Positions 26,113-35,579 of a stretch of DNA of 64,000 nucleotides are shown one piece after another. The position numbers and the translations under genes are program-made. The DNA comes from Pleomorphochaeta sp963678575 (GTDB lineage Bacteria > Spirochaetota > Spirochaetia > Sphaerochaetales > Sphaerochaetaceae). Where the stretch lies: contig CAXXHV010000002.1 of the NCBI GenBank assembly GCA_963678575.2, forward strand, positions 2,232,001 through 2,296,000, in the 5' to 3' direction. Positions within the stretch are counted from its first letter, which is position 1. Each line of letters opens with the position of its first letter. Under the pieces are notes generated by a model that saw only the letters and a list, made by a program, of their open reading frames with translations, was not told the origin of the DNA and ran no database searches.

Positions 26113-27042
26113 ATGAGTTTTAAAAAATCAAGTATAAATAAGGACAATACTGGATATCTTTTTATTTTGCCATTTGTTCTTATATTTTTAATTTTTGGAT
26201 TATGGCCATTAATTAATACATTTAGATTAAGCTTCACTGACACGATGTTAATGAGTAGATCTTATAAATATGTTGGAATAAATAACTTTTTCCAAATAAT
26301 TAATGACCCGAATTTTATAAAAGCATTTAAAAATACTGCATATATTTGGATATTAAACTTTATCCCTCAAATAGGTTTTGCTCTATTAATATCAGTTTGG
26401 TTTACCTCAAAAAGATTAAATTTAAAAGGTATTGGAATTTTTAGAACTTTGTTCTATTTACCCAATATTTTAATGCCTGCAGCAATAGCTGCTTTATTCG
26501 CGGCTCTTTTTGATTATTATGGTCCAGCCAATCAAATTCTAGTAAGATTAGGAATTCTTCCAGAAGGGATTACTTTCTTTAGAGATTCTAACATTACACA
26601 AGCAATGGTAATTTATATCCAATGGTTTATGTGGTTTGGTCAAACAATAATCATATTAATGGCTGGAATGACTTCAATTTCTGGAGATTTCTATGAATCT
26701 GCAATGATTGATGGTGCAAGTAGTGGACAAATGTTTAGAAAAATCACACTTCCAATGCTTAGACCAGTATTAGTATATACACTAGTCACTTCTTTAGTTG
26801 GTGGTATGCAAATGTTTGATATTCCTTTCATGTTAACTGATGGTCGTGGAGCTCCTAATGGATCAATTATGACAGCAAATGTATTTATGTATTTAAAATA
26901 TAGTTCAAACAAAGGACATATTGGTCTTGCTTCAACAGTTGGGGTAATAATATTTGTTGTAACCTCAATAGTTGCTTTAGCAATATTTAAAATATTAAAA
27001 GATCCTGATGATACCCCAAATAAAAAAGGAAAAAGGAGCTAA
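26113..27042 (+). CDS. ABC sugar permease (MalF/UgpA type)
   Basis: 309 residues, six membrane segments. GYLFILPFVLIFLIFGLWPL starts the family, and the cytoplasmic EAA loop YESAMIDGASSGQMFRKITL (about 195-214) contacts the ATPase. It pairs with the next gene to form the importer channel. A ribosome site AGGAG precedes it. No ATPase gene is present in the operon, so a shared MsmX-like ATPase encoded elsewhere is expected. Confidence 0.93.
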   Translation: MSFKKSSINKDNTGYLFILPFVLIFLIFGLWPLINTFRLSFTDTMLMSRSYKYVGINNFFQIINDPNFIKAFKNTAYIWILNFIPQIGFALLISVWFTSKRLNLKGIGIFRTLFYLPNILMPAAIAALFAALFDYYGPANQILVRLGILPEGITFFRDSNITQAMVIYIQWFMWFGQTIIILMAGMTSISGDFYESAMIDGASSGQMFRKITLPMLRPVLVYTLVTSLVGGMQMFDIPFMLTDGRGAPNGSIMTANVFMYLKYSSNKGHIGLASTVGVIIFVVTSIVALAIFKILKDPDDTPNKKGKRS

Positions 27043-27045
27043 GCT

Positions 27046-27885
27046 ATGAATTATAGAACAAAAACAAATATTTCAAGAACAGTTATTTATATTATTCTAA
27101 TCTTATTAACTATTATCTGCATAGTTCCTATTTGGTTATTATTAGTCAATTCAACAAGATCTACTCCAGAAATACAATCTGGAATTAGCTTAATTCCAAG
27201 CAAGAATTTGATTATAAACTATAAAATATTATCCGGAAGAGGTTTAAATATTTGGAGAGCCGTTGGAAACTCATTCTTCATTTCTATTTTTTCAACTTTA
27301 ATTGGAGTTTATTTTTCAGTGATGACAGCCTACGGTTTAAAAGTTTATACTTTCAAAGGTAGAAAATTTATTAATAATTTTATTCTTATTTTAGTTTTAG
27401 TACCAATGCAAACATCTATTATTGGTTTTTATCAATACATGTCAAAATTGCATTTATTAAATTCTTATATACCATTGATTGTCCCAGCAGCAGCTTCAGC
27501 CGCTACAGTATTTTTTGCTTTACAATACTTAGATTCAATTATTATTAAAGATTTAATTCATGCTGCAAGAATTGATGGCTGTTCAGAGTTCGCAATTTTC
27601 CAAAAAATAATGCTACCAATTGCAACTCCAGGTATGTTCACCTTAGCAATTTTTGGATTTGTAGCCTCCTGGAACAACTTCTTTACTCCTTTTATTTTAA
27701 TAAGTAAAATGGAAAAATATACTCTTCCAATGCTTGTTCAAACTTTAAGAGGCGATGTTTATAAAACAGAACTTGGTGCAATTTATTTAGGTTTAGCTAT
27801 GTCTATATTACCAATATTAATAGTTTATTCACTATTTGCTAAATCTATTGTTTCCGGTATAGCAATGGGAGCCGTTAAAGAATGA
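27046..27885 (+). CDS. ABC sugar permease (MalG/UgpE type)
   Basis: 279 residues, six membrane segments, with the EAA loop IHAARIDGCSEFAIFQKIML (about 165-184). Second channel subunit of the importer. GGAG precedes the start and its stop overlaps the glycosidase start (ATGA), which couples transport to hydrolysis. Confidence 0.93.
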   Translation: MNYRTKTNISRTVIYIILILLTIICIVPIWLLLVNSTRSTPEIQSGISLIPSKNLIINYKILSGRGLNIWRAVGNSFFISIFSTLIGVYFSVMTAYGLKVYTFKGRKFINNFILILVLVPMQTSIIGFYQYMSKLHLLNSYIPLIVPAAASAATVFFALQYLDSIIIKDLIHAARIDGCSEFAIFQKIMLPIATPGMFTLAIFGFVASWNNFFTPFILISKMEKYTLPMLVQTLRGDVYKTELGAIYLGLAMSILPILIVYSLFAKSIVSGIAMGAVKE

Positions 27886-29441
27886 TTAAAAACCCAGTAC
27901 TAAAAGGATTTCATCCTGATCCAAGTATAATATGTGTAAATGATACATTTTATATTGCTAATTCAACTTTTGAGTATTATCCTCCATTACAAATTTCAAA
28001 AAGCAAAGACTTAGCAAATTGGGAAAATCTTGGAGGTGTACTTGATAATAGCCATCTAAGCCTTATTGGCAATCCCCCAAGTGGCGGAGTATGGGCTCCT
28101 TGTTTATCCTATGATAAAGGAATTTATTATATAGTATACTCTGATATAAAAACTTGGTGTGATTCTCCTTTTAAAGATGTAAATAATTATATTACAAGTG
28201 CACCTTCTATTACTGGACCTTGGTCAAAAGGAATATATATTAATTCTTGCGGATTTGATGCATCCCTTTTCCACGATGGAGATAAAAAGTATTTCATAAA
28301 TATGGAATGGGATTGGAGAAAAAAAGAAAATAAAGAATTTAGTGGAATTTTAATTACTGAATTAGACCCTATATCTTTAACTCCAATTAGCAAACCAATA
28401 AAAATATTTAAAGGAACAGATAGAGGCTTAGTAGAAGGCCCTCATTTGTTAAAAAGGAATGATTATTACTATATAATTGCAGCGGAAGGAGGAACTTCTT
28501 ATGCTCATGCTGTTACGATAGCAAGATCTAAAAATATACTTGGACCATATGAAGTTCATCCAAACAAATTTTTAACTTCAAGCTATAATCAAAAAGAAGC
28601 CCCTTTAAAGAAAACAGGACATGGAAGTATTTGCCAAGGTCCTGATGGACGATGGTTTTTAACTACCCTATGTGGAAGACCTTTAAAAGATACTTTATAT
28701 TGCCCACTAGGAAGAGAAACGGCAATTAATGAAATAATTTGGAAAAATGACTGGCCATATTTATTAAATGAGACCCTTATTATGAGTGAATATTTCAATG
28801 GATATGGAGAAATAAATGAGAAAAAAAACATAATAAAATATGAAATAAATTCAGAAAAGTTTAAAAAAGATTTTATGAGTTTAAGAGAACCTTGTGAATA
28901 TAAAATTACAAAAAATAACGAAGTAATTATTTCTGGAGGCTGTTCTCCCGTTTCAAGACATCAACAAAAACTACTTGCAAGACGTGTTGAAGATTTTAAA
29001 TTTGAATTCTCATTTTTACAAGAATTTAAAGCTGATAGTTTTCAAAATTTATCAGGACTAATGTACCGCTATGATGAACAAAATTTTTATTATTTATTTA
29101 TTTCAAAAGATGATGAAATAGATATTATAAATATATATACCAGAATTGGAGGAATAGACAAATTCCCACTAAAACAAGGTTTAGAATTACAAAATTTTAA
29201 TGGCAAGATAATGTTGAAATTATCAGTTAAAAACAAAAAGGGCTATTTTTCCTATAAAACAGAAAACAATAAAGATTATATTGATATTCCTTATAAACTT
29301 AAAGTTAAATATATTAGTGATGAAGGCGCAAACCCAATGGGATTTACTGGAGGTTTTGTTGGAATGGAAGTAATTGATTTAAATTATAAAAAAATTAAAG
29401 CTAAGTTTAAGAATATAATCTATATCTCAAAAGATAATTAA
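27882..29441 (+). CDS. glycoside hydrolase family 43 beta-xylosidase/arabinofuranosidase
   Basis: 519 residues, no signal peptide, so it acts in the cytoplasm on imported oligosaccharides. The GH43 five-bladed propeller starts NPVLKGFHPDPSIICV with the catalytic base Asp in HPDPSI. FDASLF carries the pKa-modulating Asp and GLVEGPHLLK the acid Glu. A C-terminal beta-sandwich (from about residue 320), typical of the xylosidase subfamily, follows. Beta-1,4-xylosidase is more likely than arabinofuranosidase from the overall layout. Confidence 0.9.
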   Translation: MIKNPVLKGFHPDPSIICVNDTFYIANSTFEYYPPLQISKSKDLANWENLGGVLDNSHLSLIGNPPSGGVWAPCLSYDKGIYYIVYSDIKTWCDSPFKDVNNYITSAPSITGPWSKGIYINSCGFDASLFHDGDKKYFINMEWDWRKKENKEFSGILITELDPISLTPISKPIKIFKGTDRGLVEGPHLLKRNDYYYIIAAEGGTSYAHAVTIARSKNILGPYEVHPNKFLTSSYNQKEAPLKKTGHGSICQGPDGRWFLTTLCGRPLKDTLYCPLGRETAINEIIWKNDWPYLLNETLIMSEYFNGYGEINEKKNIIKYEINSEKFKKDFMSLREPCEYKITKNNEVIISGGCSPVSRHQQKLLARRVEDFKFEFSFLQEFKADSFQNLSGLMYRYDEQNFYYLFISKDDEIDIINIYTRIGGIDKFPLKQGLELQNFNGKIMLKLSVKNKKGYFSYKTENNKDYIDIPYKLKVKYISDEGANPMGFTGGFVGMEVIDLNYKKIKAKFKNIIYISKDN

Positions 29442-29464
29442 GAGACTACAATACTGGAGTTATT

Positions 29465-30499
29465 ATGGCTACAATTTATGATGTTGCTAAAGAAAGCGGT
29501 TTTTCTGTTGCAACAGTTTCAAAAGTTTTTAATCGATATTCTGGAGTTAATGATAAAACACGAGAAAAAGTGTTAATTACAGCTAGAAGAATTGGCTATG
29601 TACCAATTCAAAGTGCCCAAACTCTTGTAACAAAAAAATCTTGGCTTATTGGTGTTATTTTTAAAGAAGATTTAAATCAAGGATTAATTCACCCTCATTT
29701 TGGAGGAGTTTTAGAAACTTTTAAGTTAGAAATGGAAAAATTTGGATATGATATAATTTTTATTAATCGCAACTTTTCCAATCAAAATATGAGATATTTA
29801 GAACATTGTAGATATAGAAATGTTGATGGAGCACTTTTAGCTTCAAGCGCACTTCCACAAGAAGAAGCGATTGCGATTCATCATGCCGGAATCAAATGTG
29901 TTTCCGTTGAAAAAAAATATCCAAAAATCCCAACAGTTATATCAACAAATCATGAGGGGACAATGAATGCATTAAAATATCTATATTCATTGGGACATCG
30001 AAGAATTGGGATACTAAATTCTCCAATAGGATCTCTTGCAGGATATGAAAGATTCGAAGCATATAAAATCTTTTTAAAAAAATATAATCTTCCATACGAT
30101 CCAGATATTGTAAGTATTTGTGATACCTATACGGATGAAGAAGGTTTAATTAAAGCAAAAGAATTAATAAGAAAATCAAAAAACAATTTACCAACAGCTA
30201 TTTTCGCTGGATATGATAAAATTGCCATTATCCTTCAATCATACTTGATAAGTATAGGTATTTCCGTACCGAATGATATTTCTATTATAGGATTTGATGA
30301 TATTGAAATTGCTTCAATTTCAACACCTACCCTGACAACATTGAGACAATATAGAGCAGAGATAGGAAGAAAAGCTGCTGATTTAATGAAAAGACAATTA
30401 AATAATGAGAAAATTGATACAAGTGAGATTTTTAGAATTCCCACTGAATTAATAATAAGAGAGTCAACTTGCAGAGCAAGGATAATAGAGAGGATATAA
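29465..30499 (+). CDS. LacI-family regulator of the xyloside operon
   Basis: 344 residues. Helix-turn-helix ATIYDVAKESGFSVATVSKVF, then hinge PIQSAQTL and a sugar-sensing domain with SLGHRRIGIL and SIIGFDDIEIAS. GGAG precedes the ATG. It lies between GH43 and GH1 genes in the operon it presumably controls, a self-limiting arrangement. The ATCG-TTTT-CGAT site near 24585 is a candidate operator. Confidence 0.9.
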   Translation: MATIYDVAKESGFSVATVSKVFNRYSGVNDKTREKVLITARRIGYVPIQSAQTLVTKKSWLIGVIFKEDLNQGLIHPHFGGVLETFKLEMEKFGYDIIFINRNFSNQNMRYLEHCRYRNVDGALLASSALPQEEAIAIHHAGIKCVSVEKKYPKIPTVISTNHEGTMNALKYLYSLGHRRIGILNSPIGSLAGYERFEAYKIFLKKYNLPYDPDIVSICDTYTDEEGLIKAKELIRKSKNNLPTAIFAGYDKIAIILQSYLISIGISVPNDISIIGFDDIEIASISTPTLTTLRQYRAEIGRKAADLMKRQLNNEKIDTSEIFRIPTELIIRESTCRARIIERI

Positions 30500-30500
30500 T

Positions 30501-31832
30501 ATGAGCTTTAAAAACGACTTCGTATGGGGTGTCGCTACATCAGCCTATCAGATTGAAGGTGGTAACCTTGAAGATGGTAGAGGAAGAAATATTTGGGATG
30601 ATTTTTGCAAATGGTCAAATAAAGTTTACAATCAACATGATGGATTAATAGCTTGCGATCATATAAATAGATATAAAGATGATATAAAAATAATGAAAGA
30701 AATAGGAGTTAATGCATATCGTCTTTCAATAAGTTGGCCAAGAATATTTCCTAATGGAACTAAAGATATTAATAAACAAGGTTTAAATTTTTATCATCAA
30801 TTAATTGATGAATTGTTATTAAACAACATTGAACCTTATATTACATTATTTCATTGGGATCTTCCAATAGCTCTACATAGACAAGGGGGATGGTTGAATC
30901 CTAATATTGTTCAAGCGTTTGAAGAGTATGCCATACTAATTGCAAAAGAATTCACTCCAAAAGTAAAACATTTTATTACATTAAATGAACCTCAATGTTT
31001 TTGTGGATTAGGGTATGTTACCGGAGATCACGCACCAGGTTGGAAATTAAATCATAGTGATTCTTTATTTCTATTTCACAATGCACTAAAAGCACATGGA
31101 GTTGCAGTAAGAGCACTTAGAGACTATGCAAAATGCCCAATCTCTATTGGATATTCACCAACTAGTGTGCCTGTTATTCCAAAGGATAATAGTAGTGAAG
31201 AAATTGAAAAAGCAAAAAAGGAATATTTTGAATTACCTAGCTTAGATAAGCATTATCATTTCTGTCCATCTATTTTTAGTGACCCTGTAATACTAGGAGA
31301 TTATCCACAAGATTATTATGAAAAATATAAAGAATATCACCCTGAAATAACAAAAGAAGATTTAAAATTGATAAATCAACCTTTAGATTTTCTTGGACAG
31401 AACATCTATTTTGGAAATAAAAAAATAACTCAAGAAAGTAATGAACCTCACACAGATTTAGACTGGAATATTGTTCCAGAATCTCTATATTGGGGCCCAA
31501 AATTCTTATATGAAAGATATAAACTTCCAATTTATATTACAGAAAATGGGATGTCATGTGCTGATAGAATTTCTTTAGATGGAAAAGTTCATGATCCTCA
31601 AAGAATTGATTTTTTAAATCGATATCTTGTTGAATTAAAAAAAGCAATTAATGATGGAATTGATATTAAAGGGTATTTCCTTTGGTCATTGTTGGATAAC
31701 TTCGAATGGGCTGAAGGTTACAGATCCAGATTTGGATTAGTTTATGTTGATTATTCAAATCAAAAAAGAATTATGAAAGATTCTGCTTATTGGTATAATT
31801 CAGTAATTAAAACAAATGGTGCTAATATTTAA
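30501..31832 (+). CDS. glycoside hydrolase family 1 beta-glucosidase
   Basis: 443 residues, (beta/alpha)8 barrel. FVWGVATSAYQIEG is the N-terminal signature. TLNEPQCF contains the acid/base Glu and YITENGMSC the nucleophile Glu; GYFLWSLLDNFEWAEGY is the C-terminal motif. No signal peptide, so it cleaves imported beta-glycosides. In this operon it may act on xylobiose-like, aryl- or beta-glucosides. Start is two bases after the LacI gene, with GAGAGG. Confidence 0.94.
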   Translation: MSFKNDFVWGVATSAYQIEGGNLEDGRGRNIWDDFCKWSNKVYNQHDGLIACDHINRYKDDIKIMKEIGVNAYRLSISWPRIFPNGTKDINKQGLNFYHQLIDELLLNNIEPYITLFHWDLPIALHRQGGWLNPNIVQAFEEYAILIAKEFTPKVKHFITLNEPQCFCGLGYVTGDHAPGWKLNHSDSLFLFHNALKAHGVAVRALRDYAKCPISIGYSPTSVPVIPKDNSSEEIEKAKKEYFELPSLDKHYHFCPSIFSDPVILGDYPQDYYEKYKEYHPEITKEDLKLINQPLDFLGQNIYFGNKKITQESNEPHTDLDWNIVPESLYWGPKFLYERYKLPIYITENGMSCADRISLDGKVHDPQRIDFLNRYLVELKKAINDGIDIKGYFLWSLLDNFEWAEGYRSRFGLVYVDYSNQKRIMKDSAYWYNSVIKTNGANI

Positions 31833-31845
31833 TTTTTAATTAAGA

Positions 31846-31881
31846 AATAAGGGCTCTTACAAAAAAGTAAGAGCCTTTATT
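31846..31881. terminator. bidirectional terminator after GH1
   Basis: 15-bp stem 31846-31860 with 31867-31881 (core GGCTCTTAC / GTAAGAGCC), A6 loop, T-rich on one side. It serves the GH1 operon and the convergent permease gene. Confidence 0.85.
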
Positions 31882-32853
31882 TTATAATACTAACCAAGGT
31901 GAAATATAATTAAAAAACAAACCAACAATTAAAATACCTATTGTGGTTACAATAACAAAAGTTACAATTAATTTTGGTTTAATTACTTTTCTCAAAATAA
32001 TCATCTCCGGAAGAGATAATGCAGTTGTAGCCATCATAAAAGAAAGAGCAGTCCCTATTGCAACACCTTTATCAATTAATGCTTGCGCTATAGGAATAGT
32101 ACCTAAAGCATTTGAATAAAGAGGTACACCTGCGATTACTGCGACAAATAATGCAAAAGGATTATCTTTATTTGCATATTTAAACAGGAAATCTTGTGGA
32201 GCCCACCCATGAATTATTGCCCCTAAAGCAATACCTATTAATAGATAAATATAAACTCTTTTTATAATATCTTTCATATTTGTAAGAGCAAAATTTATTC
32301 TATCTTTATGGCTTTGCTTTACTATTTCCACATCTGCACTTTGTATATTATAAACATATTCTTCTACTTCTTTTTCTAATTTAAATAATCCAATTATAAA
32401 GCCACCAATAACACCAATAAAAACGCCCGTGATTACATATATTAAAGCAACTTTCCATCCAAATGCTGCTAATAAAATTACAAATGCAGCTTCATTAACA
32501 ATTGGAGATGTGATTAAAAATGAGAAAGTAACACCTAAGGGAATTCCCGCTTCCACAAACCCAATAAACAGAGGAACTGAAGAGCAAGAGCAAAAAGGAG
32601 TAACAATTCCTAATAGAGAAGCCATAATATTTGCACTTATTCCTTTGAATTTTTCTAAAATTTTCTTAGTTTTTTCAGGTGGGAAAAAACTCCTAATATA
32701 TGAAATTAAAAAAATCATAATACTTAATAAAATTATAATTTTAATAACATCATAAATAAAAAAATGTATACTAGAACCTAAAGAACTATTCATATCCAAA
32801 TTAAAAACATTTATTACTAAATACCTAACTAAATTATCCAACCAATTAAACAT
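31882..32853 (-). CDS. ArsP-like permease (UPF0718/DUF318 family)
   Basis: 323 residues with about eight membrane segments in two repeats. The hallmark TPFCSCSSVPLFIGF holds the cysteines that bind trivalent arsenic in ArsP. A long cytoplasmic loop (about residues 160-195) is charged. It is preceded by an ArsR gene, and its own leader carries a copy of the ArsR-type operator. Export of organoarsenicals or another metalloid is likely, but related permeases have other or unknown substrates. Confidence 0.8.
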   Translation of the reverse strand: MFNWLDNLVRYLVINVFNLDMNSSLGSSIHFFIYDVIKIIILLSIMIFLISYIRSFFPPEKTKKILEKFKGISANIMASLLGIVTPFCSCSSVPLFIGFVEAGIPLGVTFSFLITSPIVNEAAFVILLAAFGWKVALIYVITGVFIGVIGGFIIGLFKLEKEVEEYVYNIQSADVEIVKQSHKDRINFALTNMKDIIKRVYIYLLIGIALGAIIHGWAPQDFLFKYANKDNPFALFVAVIAGVPLYSNALGTIPIAQALIDKGVAIGTALSFMMATTALSLPEMIILRKVIKPKLIVTFVIVTTIGILIVGLFFNYISPWLVL

Positions 32854-32865
32854 AAAACATACCTC

Positions 32866-32885
32866 ATATCAATTATTTTTGATAT
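32866..32885. promoter_or_regulatory. ArsR-type operator before the permease gene
   Basis: ATATCAA-N6-TTGATAT, identical in both arms to the site upstream of arsR. It lies between the two genes, 13 bases before the permease start codon. Confidence 0.65.
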
Positions 32886-32901
32886 ATCATCGTTAAAAAA
32901 A

Positions 32902-33207
32902 TTACTTTCTACAATCACATATTATATTAGAATTATTTTTTAAAATAAGAGAATCTAAAACCTGTATTGCAACATCTTTACCCTCAAGGTTAAGACTATA
33001 ATGACTCCATTTCCCTTCAACTCTACTCGTAACAAGATTTGATTCAACTAATATTTTCATATGATATGATAGCCCAGATTGGCCTATTTCTAGTTTTTCT
33101 TGTAGATTACAAGCACATAATTCCCCTTTTTGAAGCAATTTAATTATTTCAATTCTTTTTGGATCACATAAAGCTTTAAATATTTTAACAATCTCATTAT
33201 TATCCAT
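32902..33207 (-). CDS. ArsR-family metal(loid)-responsive repressor
   Basis: 101 residues, winged helix. GELCACNLQEKLEIGQSGLS holds the CxC metal-sensing site on the recognition-helix side, as in ArsR proteins, and the C-terminus has CDCRK. It binds DNA when metal-free and releases when thiols bind As(III)/Sb(III). Identical inverted repeats precede this gene and the permease gene. Confidence 0.9.
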   Translation of the reverse strand: MDNNEIVKIFKALCDPKRIEIIKLLQKGELCACNLQEKLEIGQSGLSYHMKILVESNLVTSRVEGKWSHYSLNLEGKDVAIQVLDSLILKNNSNIICDCRK

Positions 33208-33213
33208 AATATC

Positions 33214-33239
33214 CTCATATCAAAATTTTTTGATATGAG
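33214..33239. promoter_or_regulatory. ArsR-type operator before arsR
   Basis: A 12-bp-arm palindrome whose core is ATATCAA-N6-TTGATAT (33217-33236), seven bases upstream of the arsR ATG. Known ArsR/SmtB sites have an ATCAA-N6-TTGAT core. Confidence 0.7.
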
Positions 33240-33276
33240 AAATATAAGTCTTTTTTAAATTATTGTCAATAATAGC

Positions 33277-34221
33277 TTATTTTATAAAAGAAGCTTCATA
33301 TGTATTTTTTCTAATTATATTTAACTCTTGCTCTGTGAAATTTAAATATTTTTTCAAAATTTCAAATTCATTAATTATATTTGTATCTGATACAGTCATA
33401 TTATCTGAGGAAATAGCTAATCTAACTCCTTTATCAAATAATTTTCTTACAGGGTGTTCTTGAAAAGAAGAGACCACTCTTGTTTGTAAATTACTACTTA
33501 CACATACTTCTAAGGTTATACCAGTTTCTATTAATTGCTTAATGATATCATCATATTTAATAGATAAGATGCCATGCCCAATTCTATCTGCGTTAACCTT
33601 TAAAGCAACTTCAAGATCTTCTTTAACTCCAGCTTCTCCAGCATGAACAGTTAATGGTAATTCCATCTTTTTTGCTTCTTTCAATAAATCTTCAAAATTT
33701 TTTGTTGGATATATAGCTTCTGCTCCAGCAATATCTAAAGCACATACAGTATCTCCATAATATTTTTTTGCAAGATAGATTGATTCTTTATTCTGAATTT
33801 CATTATCTTCCCCTCTCATCATACATACAATTAATCCTGCTTTAAAATTACCTAATTCTTTTTCAGCTTTTTTTATTCCTTTAATTGCAGCCCTTAAAAC
33901 TTGTTCTTGAGTACAACCTTTTAAGGTTGATAATTGTGGAGCAAATCTTACTTCTGAATAGTTCATTCCTAATTTTGATAAATCCATTATCAATTCATAA
34001 CTAACCCGTTCTATTGCTTCACAATTCTGTAAAACTTTTAAAGGGAGTTCAAATCTTTTAAGATAATCATTTAAATTTTTACAATTAGAAGGGACTTTCA
34101 TTAATTCTCTTAATTGTACTTTTGGTAAATCCAAATCAAGCCTTTGTTCTTTAATTAATTGAGAGACGGTATCTACTCTTAAAGATCCATCAATATGTAA
34201 ATGCAATTCTCTATTCTTCAT
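33277..34221 (-). CDS. add: adenosine deaminase
   Basis: 314 residues, slightly short for the family. Zinc ligands in ELHLHIDGSLR at the N-terminus, LTVHAGEAG with a zinc His and catalytic Glu, NADRIGHGI with the catalytic His, and LAISSDNMTVS with the zinc Asp. Converts adenosine to inosine in purine salvage. SDNMTVS replaces the usual SDDPxxf, and adenine or methylthioadenosine deaminase relatives exist, so the exact substrate is slightly uncertain. GGAGTC precedes the ATG. Confidence 0.88.
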   Translation of the reverse strand: MKNRELHLHIDGSLRVDTVSQLIKEQRLDLDLPKVQLRELMKVPSNCKNLNDYLKRFELPLKVLQNCEAIERVSYELIMDLSKLGMNYSEVRFAPQLSTLKGCTQEQVLRAAIKGIKKAEKELGNFKAGLIVCMMRGEDNEIQNKESIYLAKKYYGDTVCALDIAGAEAIYPTKNFEDLLKEAKKMELPLTVHAGEAGVKEDLEVALKVNADRIGHGILSIKYDDIIKQLIETGITLEVCVSSNLQTRVVSSFQEHPVRKLFDKGVRLAISSDNMTVSDTNIINEFEILKKYLNFTEQELNIIRKNTYEASFIK

Positions 34222-34250
34222 AGTTGACTCCTTAAAAGAGGGTTCATTTA

Positions 34251-34270
34251 TACTAATCTAAAAATTAGTA
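34251..34270. promoter_or_regulatory. inverted repeat upstream of add
   Basis: TACTAAT-N6-ATTAGTA, located just upstream of a possible minus-strand -10 (TATAAAT). It could be a regulator site for add or a weak terminator of the sensor kinase gene; no U tract was seen. Confidence 0.3.
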
Positions 34271-34331
34271 AAAAACAATTTATAAAATATAAAAATACAT
34301 TAATTAATAATTTAAAGGCTTTTTATGTTTA

Positions 34332-35579
34332 TCAGTAATTATTGTCTTCAATAAATATATAAAAAATTGTTTTAATATGCTCTTCACTATCAACAACAAC
34401 AAAGCCCTTTAATGCGTTAGCAATAGCATTCACAATAGAAAGCCCAATTCCAGCACCACCTATTTTTCTCGATCTAGACTTATCAACTCTAAAAAATCTT
34501 TCAAATATTAAATTTAAATTTTCTTTTGAAATTCCAACACCATTGTCTTCAACACTTATTATTGAGTAAGAAGTGTTAATATTACCTTTTTCTTTAATAA
34601 AATTATAAAAAAATGATTTTTCATCATTCTTTACAAACCGATTATAAGATATTTTAATTCTTGTATTTTCACCACTATACCTAATCGAATTACTAATCAA
34701 ATTTGATACCGCGGACTTTAATAAAGCATCATCACTTATAAGTTGAACATTCTCATCAACTTCATTAACAATAGTCATCGATTTTTCATTTAAAGCTAAA
34801 TCATATTCTTTAATAATATAATTAATTAAATTCCTTAAATTAAATTCAGAATAAACTAACTTTTCCAAATTATTTTCAATATTACCTAATTTATATAGTT
34901 GATTTATTATACTATTTAATCTTTCAATTTCACTTAAACATAAGGATAAATTTTCTTCATTTATTTCCCAAACTCCATCAAGCATAGCCTCAATTTGTGC
35001 TTTAATATTTGTTAAAGGAGTCCTTATCTCATGCTGAATATCTTGGGAAACCCTTTTATCATGTTCAAAACTATCATTAATTTTTTTCCCCATATTTTCA
35101 AGAGAAAGGCCAAGTTGATTTACTTCATATATATTAGACTCATTCTTTAATTGAATTAAATAATTACCATTTTCAATCTTTTGCGTTATATCAGTTAAAG
35201 CTTTTATGGGTTTTGCCAATTTTCTTGAAATAATAAATCCTAAAAATAATGAAACAATTAATGAAAAAAAACCTATAATCAAGATACTTCTGTTTATAGA
35301 ATCCTTTAATTCTTGTTCCATGCTATTTAGCTGATAAATTCTATTTGAATTATTTGAATTTTTAAAGCCTTTACTACTATCTGAGCCTACAGTTTTATTA
35401 TTTCCATCTAAAGTAGAAATTACTAAATTCATTTGCTGTTGGTTCTTTGTTACTGAATATTTTTCAAAATTACTATCGACACTAATATTTAAAGCTATAG
35501 CAATAATAGTTGTAAGTAACAATGAAAAAATCCCGAAAATTAATGTTAAATGTGTTCTAATTGATATTCTATATTTCAA
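34332..35579 (-). CDS. sensor histidine kinase
   Basis: 415 residues. Membrane segments at about 11-32 and 95-116 flank a short Asn/Ser-rich external loop of about 60 residues, followed by a HAMP linker. The dimerisation/phosphorylation box is DIQHEIRTPLTNIK; the ATP-binding domain shows VSNLISNSIRYS (N), VEDNGVGIS (G1), IFERFFRVDKSRS (F) and GGAGIGLSIV (G2). The start is a TTG at 35579 overlapping the response-regulator gene by 11 bases, with AGGA upstream. The signal is unknown. Confidence 0.92.
   Translation of the reverse strand: MKYRISIRTHLTLIFGIFSLLLTTIIAIALNISVDSNFEKYSVTKNQQQMNLVISTLDGNNKTVGSDSSKGFKNSNNSNRIYQLNSMEQELKDSINRSILIIGFFSLIVSLFLGFIISRKLAKPIKALTDITQKIENGNYLIQLKNESNIYEVNQLGLSLENMGKKINDSFEHDKRVSQDIQHEIRTPLTNIKAQIEAMLDGVWEINEENLSLCLSEIERLNSIINQLYKLGNIENNLEKLVYSEFNLRNLINYIIKEYDLALNEKSMTIVNEVDENVQLISDDALLKSAVSNLISNSIRYSGENTRIKISYNRFVKNDEKSFFYNFIKEKGNINTSYSIISVEDNGVGISKENLNLIFERFFRVDKSRSRKIGGAGIGLSIVNAIANALKGFVVVDSEEHIKTIFYIFIEDNNY

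Noticed and set aside
32429..32755. 108-codon open frame on the plus strand inside the permease gene
   Set aside because: It is the antisense shadow of a well-supported ArsP-like gene and encodes no recognisable protein.
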